Made by a program: the position numbers and the translations under genes. From Streptomyces pluripotens (GTDB taxonomy: Bacteria; Actinomycetota; Actinomycetes; Streptomycetales; Streptomycetaceae), in NCBI RefSeq assembly GCF_000802245.2, contig NZ_CP021080.1, positions 5,146,001 to 5,210,000 of the forward strand: a stretch of 64,000 bases of DNA. The letters are read 5' to 3'. This document shows, in pieces, positions 41,074 to 49,506 of the stretch. Position 1 is the first letter of the stretch, and each line of letters starts with the position of its first letter. The notes beneath the pieces are model-generated. The model was not told where the DNA came from. It searched no databases and worked only from the letters and a program-made list of their open reading frames with translations.

Positions 41074-41550
41074 TCACGGACGTCCCCGCTGTCCTCTCAG
41101 GTGCTCGGCGATCGGCTTCAGCGCCTTGTCCAACTCCATCAACGCCTCCGGCGACAGCAGATCGATGAAGTGCCGCCGCACCGATGCCACATGGTGCGGC
41201 GCCACTTTCTGCATCGTCTCCATGCCGTGGTCGGTGAGGACGGCGTACAGCCCCCGGCGGTCGGACTCGCAGTTCTCACGGCGCACCAGGTTCGCGTTCT
41301 CCATCCGCGTGATCTGGTGCGAGAGCCGGCTCTTGGACTGCAGCGTCGCAGAGGCGAGGTCGCTCATCCGCATGCGCAAGTCGTCTGACTCGGACAGATT
41401 GACGAGGATCTCGTAGTCGTTCATCGTCAGGCCGAACGGCTGCAGATCCTTTTCGAGCTGGTACGTCAACAGCCTGTTGACCTCCAGGTGGGTGCGCCAG
41501 GCGCACTGCTCCGCATCGGTCAGCCAGCGCGTGGCCGTCTCGGTCTCCAT
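41074..41550 (-). CDS. MarR-family regulator
   Basis: A 158-aa winged-helix regulator: LTMNDYEILVNLSES, LQSKSRLSHQITRMENANLV (recognition region, in part SKSRLSHQITRME), and the basic wing RRENCESDRRGLYAVLT. It carries a single Cys in the wing that could be redox-sensitive. There is no ribosome site; TAGACT ends six bases before the ATG, so it is probably leaderless. A palindrome in the promoter suggests autorepression. Confidence 0.88.
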   Translation of the reverse strand: METETATRWLTDAEQCAWRTHLEVNRLLTYQLEKDLQPFGLTMNDYEILVNLSESDDLRMRMSDLASATLQSKSRLSHQITRMENANLVRRENCESDRRGLYAVLTDHGMETMQKVAPHHVASVRRHFIDLLSPEALMELDKALKPIAEHLRGQRGRP

Positions 41551-41556
41551 GAATGA

Positions 41557-41590
41557 AGTCTACCTAAGAAGTTGAAATCTGAACTACTTC
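41557..41590 (-). promoter_or_regulatory. Leaderless marR promoter with operator-like palindrome
   Basis: -10 TAGACT on the minus strand (plus 41562-41557), ending six bases before the ATG. GAAGT (41568-41572) and ACTTC (41586-41590) form an inverted repeat over the -35/-10 spacer; an inner AGTT/AACT pair extends it. Confidence 0.5.
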
Positions 41591-41642
41591 GGGTGGTGTG
41601 ACGGTGCGCACGCGTTCGACGTCACACTCCGCAGACTACCGC

Positions 41643-42449
41643 TCACAGCCCGAAGCGACGCTGGAGGCCCCCCAGCTGTCCGGGAAGGCGCGTTCCACCG
41701 GGTGATTGCGGACCGTGTTCATCCGGTGTCGTTCCGCCACTGCCGGGTACCCCCGGTTCGGGCGGGGGCATCCCCGTGGCCACCTCGGCCATGAGGCTCT
41801 CCGTCGACTGCAGCAGGACCGTTCCGGCGCCCGCGAACTCGAACTGGTGCTCCTCGCCGGAGGCCCCGCCCAGGCCCGTCATTGCACGTAGACCGCCCAG
41901 TACGCCCGTCAGGTACCCGTGGTCGTAGTGATGGCACGGAGACGGGCAGTCGGCCCACCCGACGAGCGCCTGGGGATCGACCCGGATCGGAGGTTCCATG
42001 AAGACCACCGGACCGTTAGACGCGGCGACGAACTTTCCGGTTCCGATGAGGGTCAGAAAGCCCGGCACGATCGACTGTTTGAGCGCGAGACTTGGCTGAA
42101 AAGCGAGCAGATTGCCCGCGCGAATGGTCAAGTTCCCGTCGTCCAGATCGTAGGAGTTGACGTCGAACGCCCGGTCGGCCAGCAGCATCTTGCCGGTGCC
42201 CGCCGCTACGACCCAGTCGCTTGCGTGCAGTGGCGAATGGAAGGAGGTGCGGATGAGCCGGTCGAGTGGGCCGTGCCCGATGCCGTTGAACTCGATCGCC
42301 CCGTAGTAGGCGATCATCTTCCCCTTCTGCAGGAACCACTGCCCGCTTCGGAGCTCGACGCAGAACGCGTACGCGTTCACGTTGTCGTCGGAGGGCAGCG
42401 TCGCGGGGTCGTGCACCACCGGGCCGCCGGGAGTTCCATACGTGCTCAA
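41643..42449 (-). CDS. AIM24-family protein (third of three)
   Basis: A 268-aa beta-rich protein of the AIM24 family. Visible family features are QKGKMIAYYGAIEFNGIG, MLLADRAFDVNSYDL and the FEFAGAGTVLLQSTES C-terminal core, followed by a Pro/Gly-rich tail absent from the two upstream paralogs. The TTG start overlaps the stop of the preceding gene (TTGA), showing tight coupling. No enzyme role is known for the family. Confidence 0.83.
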   Translation of the reverse strand: MSTYGTPGGPVVHDPATLPSDDNVNAYAFCVELRSGQWFLQKGKMIAYYGAIEFNGIGHGPLDRLIRTSFHSPLHASDWVVAAGTGKMLLADRAFDVNSYDLDDGNLTIRAGNLLAFQPSLALKQSIVPGFLTLIGTGKFVAASNGPVVFMEPPIRVDPQALVGWADCPSPCHHYDHGYLTGVLGGLRAMTGLGGASGEEHQFEFAGAGTVLLQSTESLMAEVATGMPPPEPGVPGSGGTTPDEHGPQSPGGTRLPGQLGGLQRRFGL

Positions 42450-43096
42450 AGCTTCTCCTCCGAGGCCTGGACGTACACCGTGCCGCTGCCGCTCAGCTCC
42501 AACTGGAAGGCCTCGCCGGAGCCGCGGCCGACCATCTCCCGCCAGCCGAGCGCGGTGGAGAGCCGGTTGCGTACGTCGCCGTGGTGGGCGACGTACGCCT
42601 GCGGGTCCACGTGGACCGTGCGCTGCGGGGTGACCGGGATCTCGAAGACACCGCCGTGCGCCAGCACGGCCACGCAGCCGTGGCCCTGGAGGGTGGTGGT
42701 GAACAGTCCCTGCCCCGTGACCTGGCCGCGGACCAGGCCCATGACCCCGCCCTGGGCGCCCATGAACATCGTGCCCTGCCGCAGGGTGCCCTCGAAGGCG
42801 AGCAGGCGGTCGGCCTCCACGTACAGGGTGTCGCCGGTGAGGCTGATGACGTGCACGTGGTGGCCGCCGTGCCCGAAGAAGACCGTGCCGCTGCCCTCGA
42901 CGGTCATCAGCGGGGTCGCTTCGCCTGCCGCCCGGCGCCCGATCATGGACATCAGTCCGCCTTGCCCGTCCTGGAGGCTGGGTGTGAAGGACACATCCCC
43001 CTGGTAGGCGAGCATCGCCCCGCGCTGACTGAACAGCCGCTGCCCGGGCAGCACGGTCGCCGCGACCATCTTCGAGTTGATCTCCCTGAAAGCCAT
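42446..43096 (-). CDS. AIM24-family protein (second of three)
   Basis: A 216-aa paralog of its two neighbours, with LFSQRGAMLAYQGDVSF, VEGSGTVFFGHGGHHVHV, and FQLELSGSGTVYVQASE at the end. It begins one base after the stop of the first AIM24 gene and overlaps the TTG start of the third. The three share the order substrate-like barrel, glycine-rich loop (GQGLFTTTLQGHG) and terminal strand. Confidence 0.85.
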   Translation of the reverse strand: MAFREINSKMVAATVLPGQRLFSQRGAMLAYQGDVSFTPSLQDGQGGLMSMIGRRAAGEATPLMTVEGSGTVFFGHGGHHVHVISLTGDTLYVEADRLLAFEGTLRQGTMFMGAQGGVMGLVRGQVTGQGLFTTTLQGHGCVAVLAHGGVFEIPVTPQRTVHVDPQAYVAHHGDVRNRLSTALGWREMVGRGSGEAFQLELSGSGTVYVQASEEKL

Positions 43097-43097
43097 G

Positions 43098-43736
43098 TCA
43101 CAGATCCCCCGCGATCGTGTTCCGCTCGCTCGGCTGCACGTACACCAGCCCGTCGCCCTCGAAGCGGATCTGGAAGGCCTCGCCGCCGCCCTCCCCGAAG
43201 AGGGTGCGGAACGTCACGCCCGACTGGAAGGACTGGCGGACGTCTCCCTGATGGGCGATGTAGGCGCCTGGGTCGACCATCAGCGGGTACTGCGGGCTCA
43301 CCCGCAGTACGACTGCCGGCCCGTCGGACGTGATCGCCGCCTGACCGTGACCCTCGACGGTCGTGGTGAACAGCCCGTTGCCCTGCGAGGCGCCGCGCAG
43401 GCCCGTGAACGTGGTTCCGGTGCGCAGCCCCGCGTCCGCGGCCAACAGGTTGCTGGACTCTACGCAGAGCCGGTCGCCCCGCAGTTCGATCAGGTTGATC
43501 TCGGCGGCCCGGTCCGCGAACCAACAGGTCCCGTCCCCCCGTACCTCCATCACCGCCATTCGCTCGCCCGTGATCCGCCGGGTCACCATCCCGCGCAGTC
43601 CCTCGCCGCCGCCGCTGAGCCTTTTGAAGGTCATCCGCCCGTCGTACGCGACCATCGAGCCGTTCTTCGCTTTCACGGCGTCTCCGGCCAGGTCGACAGC
43701 GAGCACCTTGCTTCCCTGGAGTCGCAACATTGCCAC
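43098..43736 (-). CDS. AIM24-family protein (first of three)
   Basis: A 212-aa member with KNGSMVAYDGRMTF, GNGLFTTTVEGHGQAA and FQIRFEGDGLVYVQPSE. The GTG at 43736 (M-A-M-L-R-L-Q-G) sits six bases after TACGTT, so the operon mRNA is probably leaderless; an ATG at 43730 is the next option. Lipid or membrane-surface roles are suggested for some homologues but not proven. Confidence 0.83.
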   Translation of the reverse strand: MAMLRLQGSKVLAVDLAGDAVKAKNGSMVAYDGRMTFKRLSGGGEGLRGMVTRRITGERMAVMEVRGDGTCWFADRAAEINLIELRGDRLCVESSNLLAADAGLRTGTTFTGLRGASQGNGLFTTTVEGHGQAAITSDGPAVVLRVSPQYPLMVDPGAYIAHQGDVRQSFQSGVTFRTLFGEGGGEAFQIRFEGDGLVYVQPSERNTIAGDL

Positions 43737-43742
43737 GCTGGG

Positions 43743-43748
43743 AACGTA
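43743..43748 (-). promoter_or_regulatory. -10 element of leaderless AIM24 operon promoter
   Basis: TACGTT on the minus strand, six bases before the GTG at 43736. Confidence 0.45.
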
Positions 43749-43913
43749 GCGGTCCGGCGGGTCGGCGGAACAGAGCGCCGTGGGGTGCGTGACCCTGGGC
43801 GGACCCCCGGGGCGACCGTTTGTCACAATGGGGAAGCGCTTGTGCGCACGTTCACAAACCGGCAGGCCGCACACCGGTAGCCCGTCGTCGACACTCCCCC
43901 CCGAAGGTGACCC

Positions 43914-44267
43914 GTGGACATCAAGACCGCCACCGCCCTCCGCCGCCTCCGTCTGGTCTCGGCCCCCGAGGCTGTGTCCTTCCTGATCCTGCTCGTGTGC
44001 TCGGTGCTGAAGCGGACCACGGACTTCAACGCGGTGCCCGTGATGGGTGCGGTCCACGGCGTCCTGTTCGTCCTGTACGTGATCTTCTGGGCGGACGCCT
44101 GGAACCGTGTCAGGTGGCCGCTGAAGACCGCGGCCCTCTACTTCGTCCTCTCGGTGTTGCCCACCGGCGGCTTCTTCGCCGAGCGCAAGCTACGCCGCGA
44201 GGCCGAGAGTGCGGTCAACGCGGCCCTCACGGCCCGTGCCCGCGAGGAAGGAGTCGTGAACGCATGA
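43914..44267 (+). CDS. DUF3817 family membrane protein
   Basis: A 117-aa protein with three hydrophobic segments (about residues 17-35, 43-62 and 70-90) and the DUF3817 pattern [16 protein letters not shown] and [15 protein letters not shown]. Function unknown. AAGGTGA precedes the GTG start. It is coupled to the thiamine-binding gene by ATGA overlap, and a related gene occurs at 49520. Confidence 0.85.
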   Translation: MDIKTATALRRLRLVSAPEAVSFLILLVCSVLKRTTDFNAVPVMGAVHGVLFVLYVIFWADAWNRVRWPLKTAALYFVLSVLPTGGFFAERKLRREAESAVNAALTARAREEGVVNA

Positions 44268-44560
44268 TCGTCGCCTTCTCCGTGACGCCCCTGGGCGTGG
44301 GCGAGGACGTGGGGGAGTACGTTGCCGACGCCGTGCGCGTGGTCCGCGAGTCCGGCCTCCCCAACCGCACCGACGCCATGTTCACCTCGATCGAGGGCGA
44401 GTGGGGCGAGGTCATGGACGTCGTCCGGCGCGCGGTGGCCGCGGTCGAGGAGCGGGCGCCCCGGGTCTCCCTCGTCCTGAAGGCCGACATCCGGCCGGGT
44501 GTCTCCGACGGGATGACCTCCAAGGTCGAAACGGTGGAGCGGTACCTCACCCGGGGGTGA
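44264..44560 (+). CDS. MTH1187-family thiamine-binding protein
   Basis: A 98-aa small ferredoxin-like fold protein of the MTH1187/YkoF-like family, which binds thiamine or its precursor. Features are [39 protein letters not shown] and [13 protein letters not shown]. Its overlap with the DUF3817 gene suggests a joint membrane function, possibly vitamin salvage; this is inference only. Confidence 0.85.
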   Translation: MIVAFSVTPLGVGEDVGEYVADAVRVVRESGLPNRTDAMFTSIEGEWGEVMDVVRRAVAAVEERAPRVSLVLKADIRPGVSDGMTSKVETVERYLTRG

Positions 44561-44760
44561 CCCGCGCGGGCGACCTGCACGCCTGCCCGAGGTTCGCACA
44601 TCGGTGGGACGGGCCGGGCGCCTGCGGCGCGCGGTCATCCCCGTGCGGGCGCGTCGAGCGTCCCGCCGCCGGTCGAGAGCCACTTCTGTGGTGCCCCTGG
44701 TCTCGTCGATGCCTTCGGCCCGCTGCCACCGGCCCGCCGAGTTCGGTTCCGTCACGCCTC

Positions 44761-44789
44761 AAGACCCCGGTCCGTGCGGCCGGGGTCTT
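44761..44789. terminator. Terminator hairpin
   Basis: AAGACCCCGG (44761-44770) pairs with CCGGGGTCTT (44780-44789); 10-bp stem, 9-base loop, followed by CTCGT. Confidence 0.8.
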
Positions 44790-44802
44790 CTCGTATCCCC
44801 GG

Positions 44803-44863
44803 TTTGAGCGTTCGCTCAAAGGGGTGTACGTTCGCCGAACCATGCTTTGAGCAGTTGCTCAAC
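44803..44863. promoter_or_regulatory. Twin 18-bp palindromic operators
   Basis: TTTGAGCG-TT-CGCTCAAA (44803-44820) is perfect. TTTGAGCA-GT-TGCTCAAC (44846-44863) is perfect over its inner 16 bases. The centres are 43 bases apart, about four helical turns. They sit upstream of the SRPBCC-DUF4166-tetR operon, so the TetR protein it encodes is the likely ligand. Confidence 0.75.
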
Positions 44864-44887
44864 AACGCCATGACGTGGGGGAACATC

Positions 44888-45640
44888 ATGGGTCTCTACA
44901 TAGAGACACACATTCGCGCCGACCTCGACGGGCTCTGGGCGCACACCCAGGACCCCGCCCGGCATCAGCGCTGGGACCTGCGCTTCACCGAGATCGCCTA
45001 CCTCCCGCGCGGGGAGGGCGAGCCGCAACGCTTCCGGTGCGCCACGCGAGTGCTGCCGTTCCTCACCGTGTCCGGTACCGGCGTCGCGGCCGGTGAGGAG
45101 GAGCGGTCCGACGGCACCCGTACCTCCGCTCTGCGCTTCTCCTCCCCGCACCCGCTGTCCCTGATCGCCGAGGCCAGTGGCTACTGGCGTTATGTGCCCG
45201 AGGCGCACGGTGTCCGCTTCCTCACCGGCTACGACTACCGTCCCCGCTGGGGTGCCCTGGGCGCGGCTGCCGACCGGGTGCTGTTCCGCCCGCTGGTGGG
45301 CTGGGCGACCGCCTGGTCCTTCGACCGGCTCCGCCTCTGGCTGGAGCGGGGCATCACTCCCGAGCGGGCCCTGCTCAACTGGCTGGCCGAGTTGGCGGTC
45401 CGCGCGCTCGTCCTCACCCTCTGCCTGATCGGGTTCGGGCTGCAGTCGCTGCTCCGCCCCTTCGGGCCCCTCGCGGACGCCATGGCCTACCTGTGCCCGC
45501 TCCTGTTGGTGGTCGCCCTCTCCCTCGCCCTGTTCAAGGCGCCGCTGGCCTGCACCCCGGCTGCCCGCCGCTGTCTGCGTGCCCCAGTGGTGCGGACCCG
45601 GACGCCCTGTCTGCTGCGCACCCTGGAGGAGAACGGTTGA
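44888..45640 (+). CDS. SRPBCC-like protein with C-terminal membrane helices
   Basis: A 250-aa protein. The N-terminal 150 residues look like a START/SRPBCC hydrophobic-ligand domain (YIETHIRADLDGLWAHTQDP, in part YIETHIRADLDGLW, as in cyclase-type folds). Two membrane helices follow (about residues 160-185 by LIGFGLQSLL and 195-220). GGGGGA lies six bases before the ATG; an in-frame ATG at 44870 lacks a site. Its stop overlaps a TTG start of the DUF4166 remnant. Function unknown. Confidence 0.7.
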   Translation: MGLYIETHIRADLDGLWAHTQDPARHQRWDLRFTEIAYLPRGEGEPQRFRCATRVLPFLTVSGTGVAAGEEERSDGTRTSALRFSSPHPLSLIAEASGYWRYVPEAHGVRFLTGYDYRPRWGALGAAADRVLFRPLVGWATAWSFDRLRLWLERGITPERALLNWLAELAVRALVLTLCLIGFGLQSLLRPFGPLADAMAYLCPLLLVVALSLALFKAPLACTPAARRCLRAPVVRTRTPCLLRTLEENG

Positions 45641-45777
45641 CCTCGATGTCCCCGATGGTGCTCGGTGCCGGTTTCGACCGGCTGCACCCGCGACTGCAAC
45701 GCCGTTTCCCGGTGGGCCCAGCGGACTGTGGGGCACGGCCAGGACTGCGCCCGGTACGCGAGGAGGTACGCGCATGA
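45637..45777 (+). pseudogene. Internally deleted DUF4166 gene remnant
   Basis: Only 46 codons remain. The N-terminal part reads MVLGAGFDRLHPRLQRRFPVG, whose FDRLHPRLQRRF is like the start of DUF4166 proteins, and the end reads LRPVREEVRA, like their C-terminus as I recall it. Both outer junctions are those of an intact operon gene: the TTG start overlaps the upstream stop (TTGA) and the TGA overlaps the tetR start (ATGA). The middle, normally about 200 residues, is missing in frame. It may still be translated as a short peptide. Family identity is moderately sure. Confidence 0.5.
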
Positions 45778-46421
45778 GTACGGACACGGCGAAGGCGCAG
45801 GAGACCAAGACGAAGCTGCTGGAGGGTGCTCTGCGGACACTCACCGAGCGGGGCATCGCCAAGACGTCGGCCCGTACCGTGGCCTCGACGGCCGGGGTCA
45901 ACCAGGCCCTGGTCTTCTACCACTTCGGGTCGGTGGACGAGCTACTGGCCGCCGCTTGCCGGTACGGCGCGGAGAAGGCCGTGGCCAAGTACCGCGACCG
46001 CCTCGCCTCCGTCGACTCGTTGTCCGAACTCCTCGCCGTCGGCCGGGAGATCCACGAGCGCGAGCGGGACGAGGGCCATGTGGCGCTGCTCGGGCAACTA
46101 CTGGCCGGCGCGCCGACGCATCCGTCGCTGGGCCCAGCCACCGCTGCGGGACTGCGGCTGTGGACGTCCGAGATCGAGCAGGTGCTCGACCGGGTGCTGG
46201 TGGCGACTCCCTTAGCGGGGTGCACCGATCCGGCGGGACTGGCCCGTGCGGTCGCCGCGTCCTTCGTGGGCATCGAGTTGTACGAGGGGGTCGATGAGGC
46301 CGGTGCGCACGCAGCCCTGGACGCCCTGGAACAGCTCGGGGCGCTGGTGGCCGCGCTGGAGTCGCTGGGGCCCGTTGCCCAGCGGGCGGTGCGGCACCAA
46401 CTGCGCCGCGTGCGCCGCTGA
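45774..46421 (+). CDS. TetR-family regulator with a TTA codon
   Basis: A 215-aa repressor. Helix-turn-helix: KTSARTVASTAGVNQALVFYHF, in part AGVNQALVFYHFGS. The C-terminus is helical. GAGGAGG lies before the ATG, which overlaps the remnant's stop. Codon 147 (46212-46214) is TTA Leu, rare in Streptomyces and translated only when the bldA tRNA is made. It probably autoregulates through the twin operators upstream of the operon. Confidence 0.88.
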   Translation: MSTDTAKAQETKTKLLEGALRTLTERGIAKTSARTVASTAGVNQALVFYHFGSVDELLAAACRYGAEKAVAKYRDRLASVDSLSELLAVGREIHERERDEGHVALLGQLLAGAPTHPSLGPATAAGLRLWTSEIEQVLDRVLVATPLAGCTDPAGLARAVAASFVGIELYEGVDEAGAHAALDALEQLGALVAALESLGPVAQRAVRHQLRRVRR

Positions 46422-46581
46422 CCGTGGTCGCGCTGCCGACCGGATCCGCTGATCCGGCCATCGGTATCCAGCCACCCCGGCCTGGCCGCCAACCGCGTGC
46501 GGTACCGCCTGTCCTCACCCGGGTGGCCGACCGTCGGGCCGCCCTCGTGGAGCGTGGCCGCCGCCGGCGGTCCGGGCACGG

Positions 46582-46622
46582 AAAAAAGGGCCCGCCCGCT
46601 GTGGCACCGGGCGCCGGTGGGC
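46582..46622 (-). terminator. Terminator with U-tract for the ArsR-type gene
   Basis: On the minus strand, just past the gene end, a GC-rich stem (CGCCCG...CGGGCG core, 46588-46622) is followed by six T (plus A-run 46582-46587). A classical Rho-independent form, uncommon in this window. Confidence 0.65.
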
Positions 46623-46625
46623 GCG

Positions 46626-47606
46626 TCAGCCGCCGGAGGTCAGCGCCATGCCCAGCGGCGTCCGCTCGTACCACACCTGGTGCCCGTACCGCCGCGCGGT
46701 CAACAGGTCGGCGTCCCGCAGCACCGCCAGGTGCGCCGACACCGACGAGGCGGCGAGTCGCAGCCGGTGCGCCAGCGCGGTGGTGGTCGCCGGCTCGTCG
46801 AGCGCCGCAAGGACCGCCGCCCGGTTCCGGCCCAGCAGCCGCACCAGTGCTTCGGGGGTCCGCTCGGCCGGCTCCGCCCACAGACCGCCGATGCCGCGGG
46901 CCGGATAGACCAGGGCGGGCTGCCAGGGCGGATCGAAGCCGCTGACCACGTCCGGCCACACGAACACGCTCGGCATCAGCACCAGCCCCTGACCACCCAG
47001 GTGCCGCTCGTGCTCAACCTGCGACTCCACGGCCAGCGTGGTCGCGTGCCAGCCGCAGCGCCGGTGGATCTCCGGCAGCAGCCCGCCGAGCCCGACCTCG
47101 GCCAGCCGCCGGGAATGGAAGGCCACGTCCGCCTCCAGCAGCGCCCGCAGCATCGGCCAGTCCGGTTCGACCAGGACCCGCCAGGCCTCCTCCAGCGCGT
47201 CCGCCAGGTCCCGCACCATCCGCACGGGATCCGCCAGCCAGGCCCGGCCGTACGACGACTCCGGCGCGCCCGGCGTGCAGGCGAGCGAACGGGCGGTGTC
47301 CTCGCGGGCCCGCTCCGGATCGGCCGCCCGCACGGCCGCGATCTCTTCCTCGAAGGTGGCCGCCGGCCCGGTCGGCGGCGGCCCCAGCCAGTCCGGCGCG
47401 TGTCCACGCCTCGGCATCAGCAGCCACAACGGTGTCAGGTCCAGCCCGTCCGCCGCCGTACGGATCCGGCGCAGCCAGGGCACGTGATAGCCGTGCCGGT
47501 CGGGCCGCTTGAGGGTCCGCACCGCCTCCTGCGTCTCCCACAGCGGTGACACGGCGAACCGGCAGCGCAGGAAGTCGTCGTCGCCGAAGTGGAGGAACGA
47601 GGGCAT
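46626..47606 (-). CDS. ArsR-type winged-helix regulator with N-terminal DUF5937-like domain
   Basis: A 326-aa protein. The N-terminal 220 residues (RCRFAVSPLWETQEAVRTL at the start) resemble DUF5937-type domains found in actinobacterial ArsR-like regulators. The C-terminal HTH reads ATTTALAHRLRLAASSVSAHLAVLRDADL, in part LAASSVSAHLAVLRDADLL. No metal-binding Cys pair is seen, so the ligand is probably organic. ATG 47606 has GGAG three bases away. It is divergent from an MFS exporter gene it may control. Confidence 0.82.
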   Translation of the reverse strand: MPSFLHFGDDDFLRCRFAVSPLWETQEAVRTLKRPDRHGYHVPWLRRIRTAADGLDLTPLWLLMPRRGHAPDWLGPPPTGPAATFEEEIAAVRAADPERAREDTARSLACTPGAPESSYGRAWLADPVRMVRDLADALEEAWRVLVEPDWPMLRALLEADVAFHSRRLAEVGLGGLLPEIHRRCGWHATTLAVESQVEHERHLGGQGLVLMPSVFVWPDVVSGFDPPWQPALVYPARGIGGLWAEPAERTPEALVRLLGRNRAAVLAALDEPATTTALAHRLRLAASSVSAHLAVLRDADLLTARRYGHQVWYERTPLGMALTSGG

Positions 47607-47631
47607 GGTCTCCGCCGGGGGCCAGGAAACA

Positions 47632-47647
47632 TTCGGTTGGAGCCGAA
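47632..47647. promoter_or_regulatory. Candidate operator between arsR-type and MFS genes
   Basis: TTCGG (47632-47636), six bases, CCGAA (47643-47647) in the 81-base divergent gap. Short, so only a candidate. Confidence 0.35.
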
Positions 47648-47687
47648 ACTCTACGCGGCCCGGCCCGGCCCCGGGCACGCTGCGGTG

Positions 47688-48944
47688 GTGTCCACACCGT
47701 CCCAGGCGGCCCCGGCGCCCACCGGATACGGCCGCGTCTTCGCCGTGTCCGAGTTCCGGGCCGTCTTCGCCGCCCACGTCTTGTCCATGCTCGGCGTGAT
47801 CGTCAGCGAGATCGCGCTGGCCGTCCTGGTCTACGACCTCACCCGCTCACCGCTGCTGAGCGCGCTCACCTTCGCGCTGGGCTTTGTGCCGTACGCCGTC
47901 GGCGGCATGCTGCTCGCCCCGGTCGCCGACCGTTTCCCGGCCCGGCGCGTGCTCGTGACCTGCGATGTGGTGTGCGCGGGTGGTGTGGCCCTGATGGCGG
48001 TCCCCGGCCCGGGCATCGGCGTCCTGCTCGCGCTGCGCTGCTGCCTAGCCGTCGTCGCACCGGTGTTCTCCGGCACCCGCATGGCCACCCTCGCCGACGT
48101 CCTCGGCAACGGCGAGCTGTACGTCCTCGGCCGCTCCCTGCTACGGATCGTCGCCCAGTGCGCCCTGCTCGTCGGCTACGGGTTCGGCGGCCTGCTCCTC
48201 GTGGCTGTCACTCCCCGTCATGCGCTGGTGATCACCGTCGGCACCTTCCTGGCCTCCGCCGTGCTGCTCCGCTGCGGCACCCGGCACCGTCCGGCCCGGG
48301 CCGCAGGCCGGACGGACACCCCGCCTGGCCTGCGCCGGCTCTTTGTCGACCAGCGGGTGCGCCTGCTGCTCCTGCTGTTCTGGGTGCCACCGGCGTTCTC
48401 CGTCGTCCCCGAGGCCTTGGCTGCGCCGTACGCGGACGCCCTCGGCAGCGGCTCCGTCGGCCTCGGTCTGCTGATGAGCGCCTTGCCCATCGGCACGGTG
48501 GCCGGGGAACTGTTCGCCGGGGCGCGGCTCGGGCCCGCGACCCGGGAGCGCATCGCCCTCCCGCTGCTGTGCCTCACCCTGCTGCCGTACCTCGGCTTCG
48601 TCCTGCGTCCCGGGCTCGCCGCCTCACTGCTGCTCCTGCTGTTGTCCGGGGCCGGGTCGGCATACACGCTGGGCCTGGACCAGTGGTGGGTCCGGGCCGT
48701 GCCGGAGGAGCTGCGCGGGCGGGCCATGACCGTGCTGGGCGCCGGGCTGATGACCGCCCAGGGGGTGGGTATGGCGCTGGCCGGGGTGGCGGCGCAGGTG
48801 GCGGGAGTGCGCGCGGCGGTGGTCGCGGCCGGTGTGCTGGGCACGCTGTGTTGTGGCGGGCTGGCCCTGGCGGCCGTGAGGCCGGGAACCACCGGCCGGT
48901 GGATCGAGCGACCGAAAGCCGAGACGGGGCTGCCCGGCATATGA
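47688..48944 (+). CDS. MFS transporter
   Basis: A 418-aa major facilitator protein with about 11-12 hydrophobic segments; the family loop between helices 2 and 3 reads LAPVADRFPARRVL. It is probably a drug or metabolite exporter. The GTG at 47688 (VSTPSQAAP) is chosen because helix 1 begins about 35 residues later; the frame is open upstream. It is divergent from the ArsR-type regulator. Confidence 0.85.
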   Translation: MSTPSQAAPAPTGYGRVFAVSEFRAVFAAHVLSMLGVIVSEIALAVLVYDLTRSPLLSALTFALGFVPYAVGGMLLAPVADRFPARRVLVTCDVVCAGGVALMAVPGPGIGVLLALRCCLAVVAPVFSGTRMATLADVLGNGELYVLGRSLLRIVAQCALLVGYGFGGLLLVAVTPRHALVITVGTFLASAVLLRCGTRHRPARAAGRTDTPPGLRRLFVDQRVRLLLLLFWVPPAFSVVPEALAAPYADALGSGSVGLGLLMSALPIGTVAGELFAGARLGPATRERIALPLLCLTLLPYLGFVLRPGLAASLLLLLLSGAGSAYTLGLDQWWVRAVPEELRGRAMTVLGAGLMTAQGVGMALAGVAAQVAGVRAAVVAAGVLGTLCCGGLALAAVRPGTTGRWIERPKAETGLPGI

Positions 48945-48952
48945 CCGGCCGG

Positions 48953-48958
48953 TAGGGT
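48953..48958 (+). promoter_or_regulatory. -10 element of leaderless marR promoter
   Basis: TAGGGT ends eight bases before the GTG at 48967; no ribosome site. Confidence 0.45.
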
Positions 48959-48966
48959 CTGGTGCC

Positions 48967-49476
48967 GTGCCGAAGCCTCTCAGCCTCCCCTTCGACCCCA
49001 TCGCCCGTGCCGACGAGCTCTGGAAGCAGCGCTGGGGAAATGTGCCGTCCATGGCCGCGATCACCTCGATCATGCGGGCCCAGCAGATCTTGCTCGCCGA
49101 GGTGGACGCGGTGGTCAAGCCGTACGGGCTGACGTTCGCCCGGTACGAGGCGTTGGTGCTGCTCACCTTCTCGAAGGCGGGCGAGCTGCCGATGTCCAAG
49201 ATCGGCGAGCGGCTGATGGTGCACCCCACGTCCGTGACGAACACGGTGGACCGCCTGGTGAAGTCCGGTCTGGTGGCCAAGCGGCCCAACCCCAACGACG
49301 GCCGCGGCACCCTGGCTGTCATCACCGACAAGGGCCGCGAAGTGGTCGATGCGGCCACCCGTGACCTGATGGCCATGGACTTCGGCTTGGGTGTGTACGA
49401 CGCGGAGGAGTGCAAGGAGATCTTCGCGATGCTCCGGCCGCTGCGGATCGCGGCACACGATTTCGGTGAGGAATGA
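48967..49476 (+). CDS. MarR-family regulator
   Basis: A 169-aa winged-helix protein with GLTFARYEALVLLTFSKAGELPMSKIGERLMVHPTSVTNTVDRLVKSG (in part HPTSVTNTVDRLVKSGLV, the recognition helix) and the wing RPNPNDGRGTLAVIT. The GTG start appears leaderless. It lies 43 bases before the DUF3817 gene and 450 before icmA; it could regulate either. Confidence 0.88.
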   Translation: MPKPLSLPFDPIARADELWKQRWGNVPSMAAITSIMRAQQILLAEVDAVVKPYGLTFARYEALVLLTFSKAGELPMSKIGERLMVHPTSVTNTVDRLVKSGLVAKRPNPNDGRGTLAVITDKGREVVDAATRDLMAMDFGLGVYDAEECKEIFAMLRPLRIAAHDFGEE

Positions 49477-49506
49477 CCCGGGGCAAGATCTCCCGGAACC
49501 GGTGGT

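Larger units (their letters stand above)
44561..44887. other. Intergenic region with terminator and twin operators
   Basis: About 330 bases. The first 200 show nothing beyond GC-rich sequence. A hairpin terminator lies at 44761-44789 and two related palindromes at 44803-44820 and 44846-44863. Confidence 0.6.
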
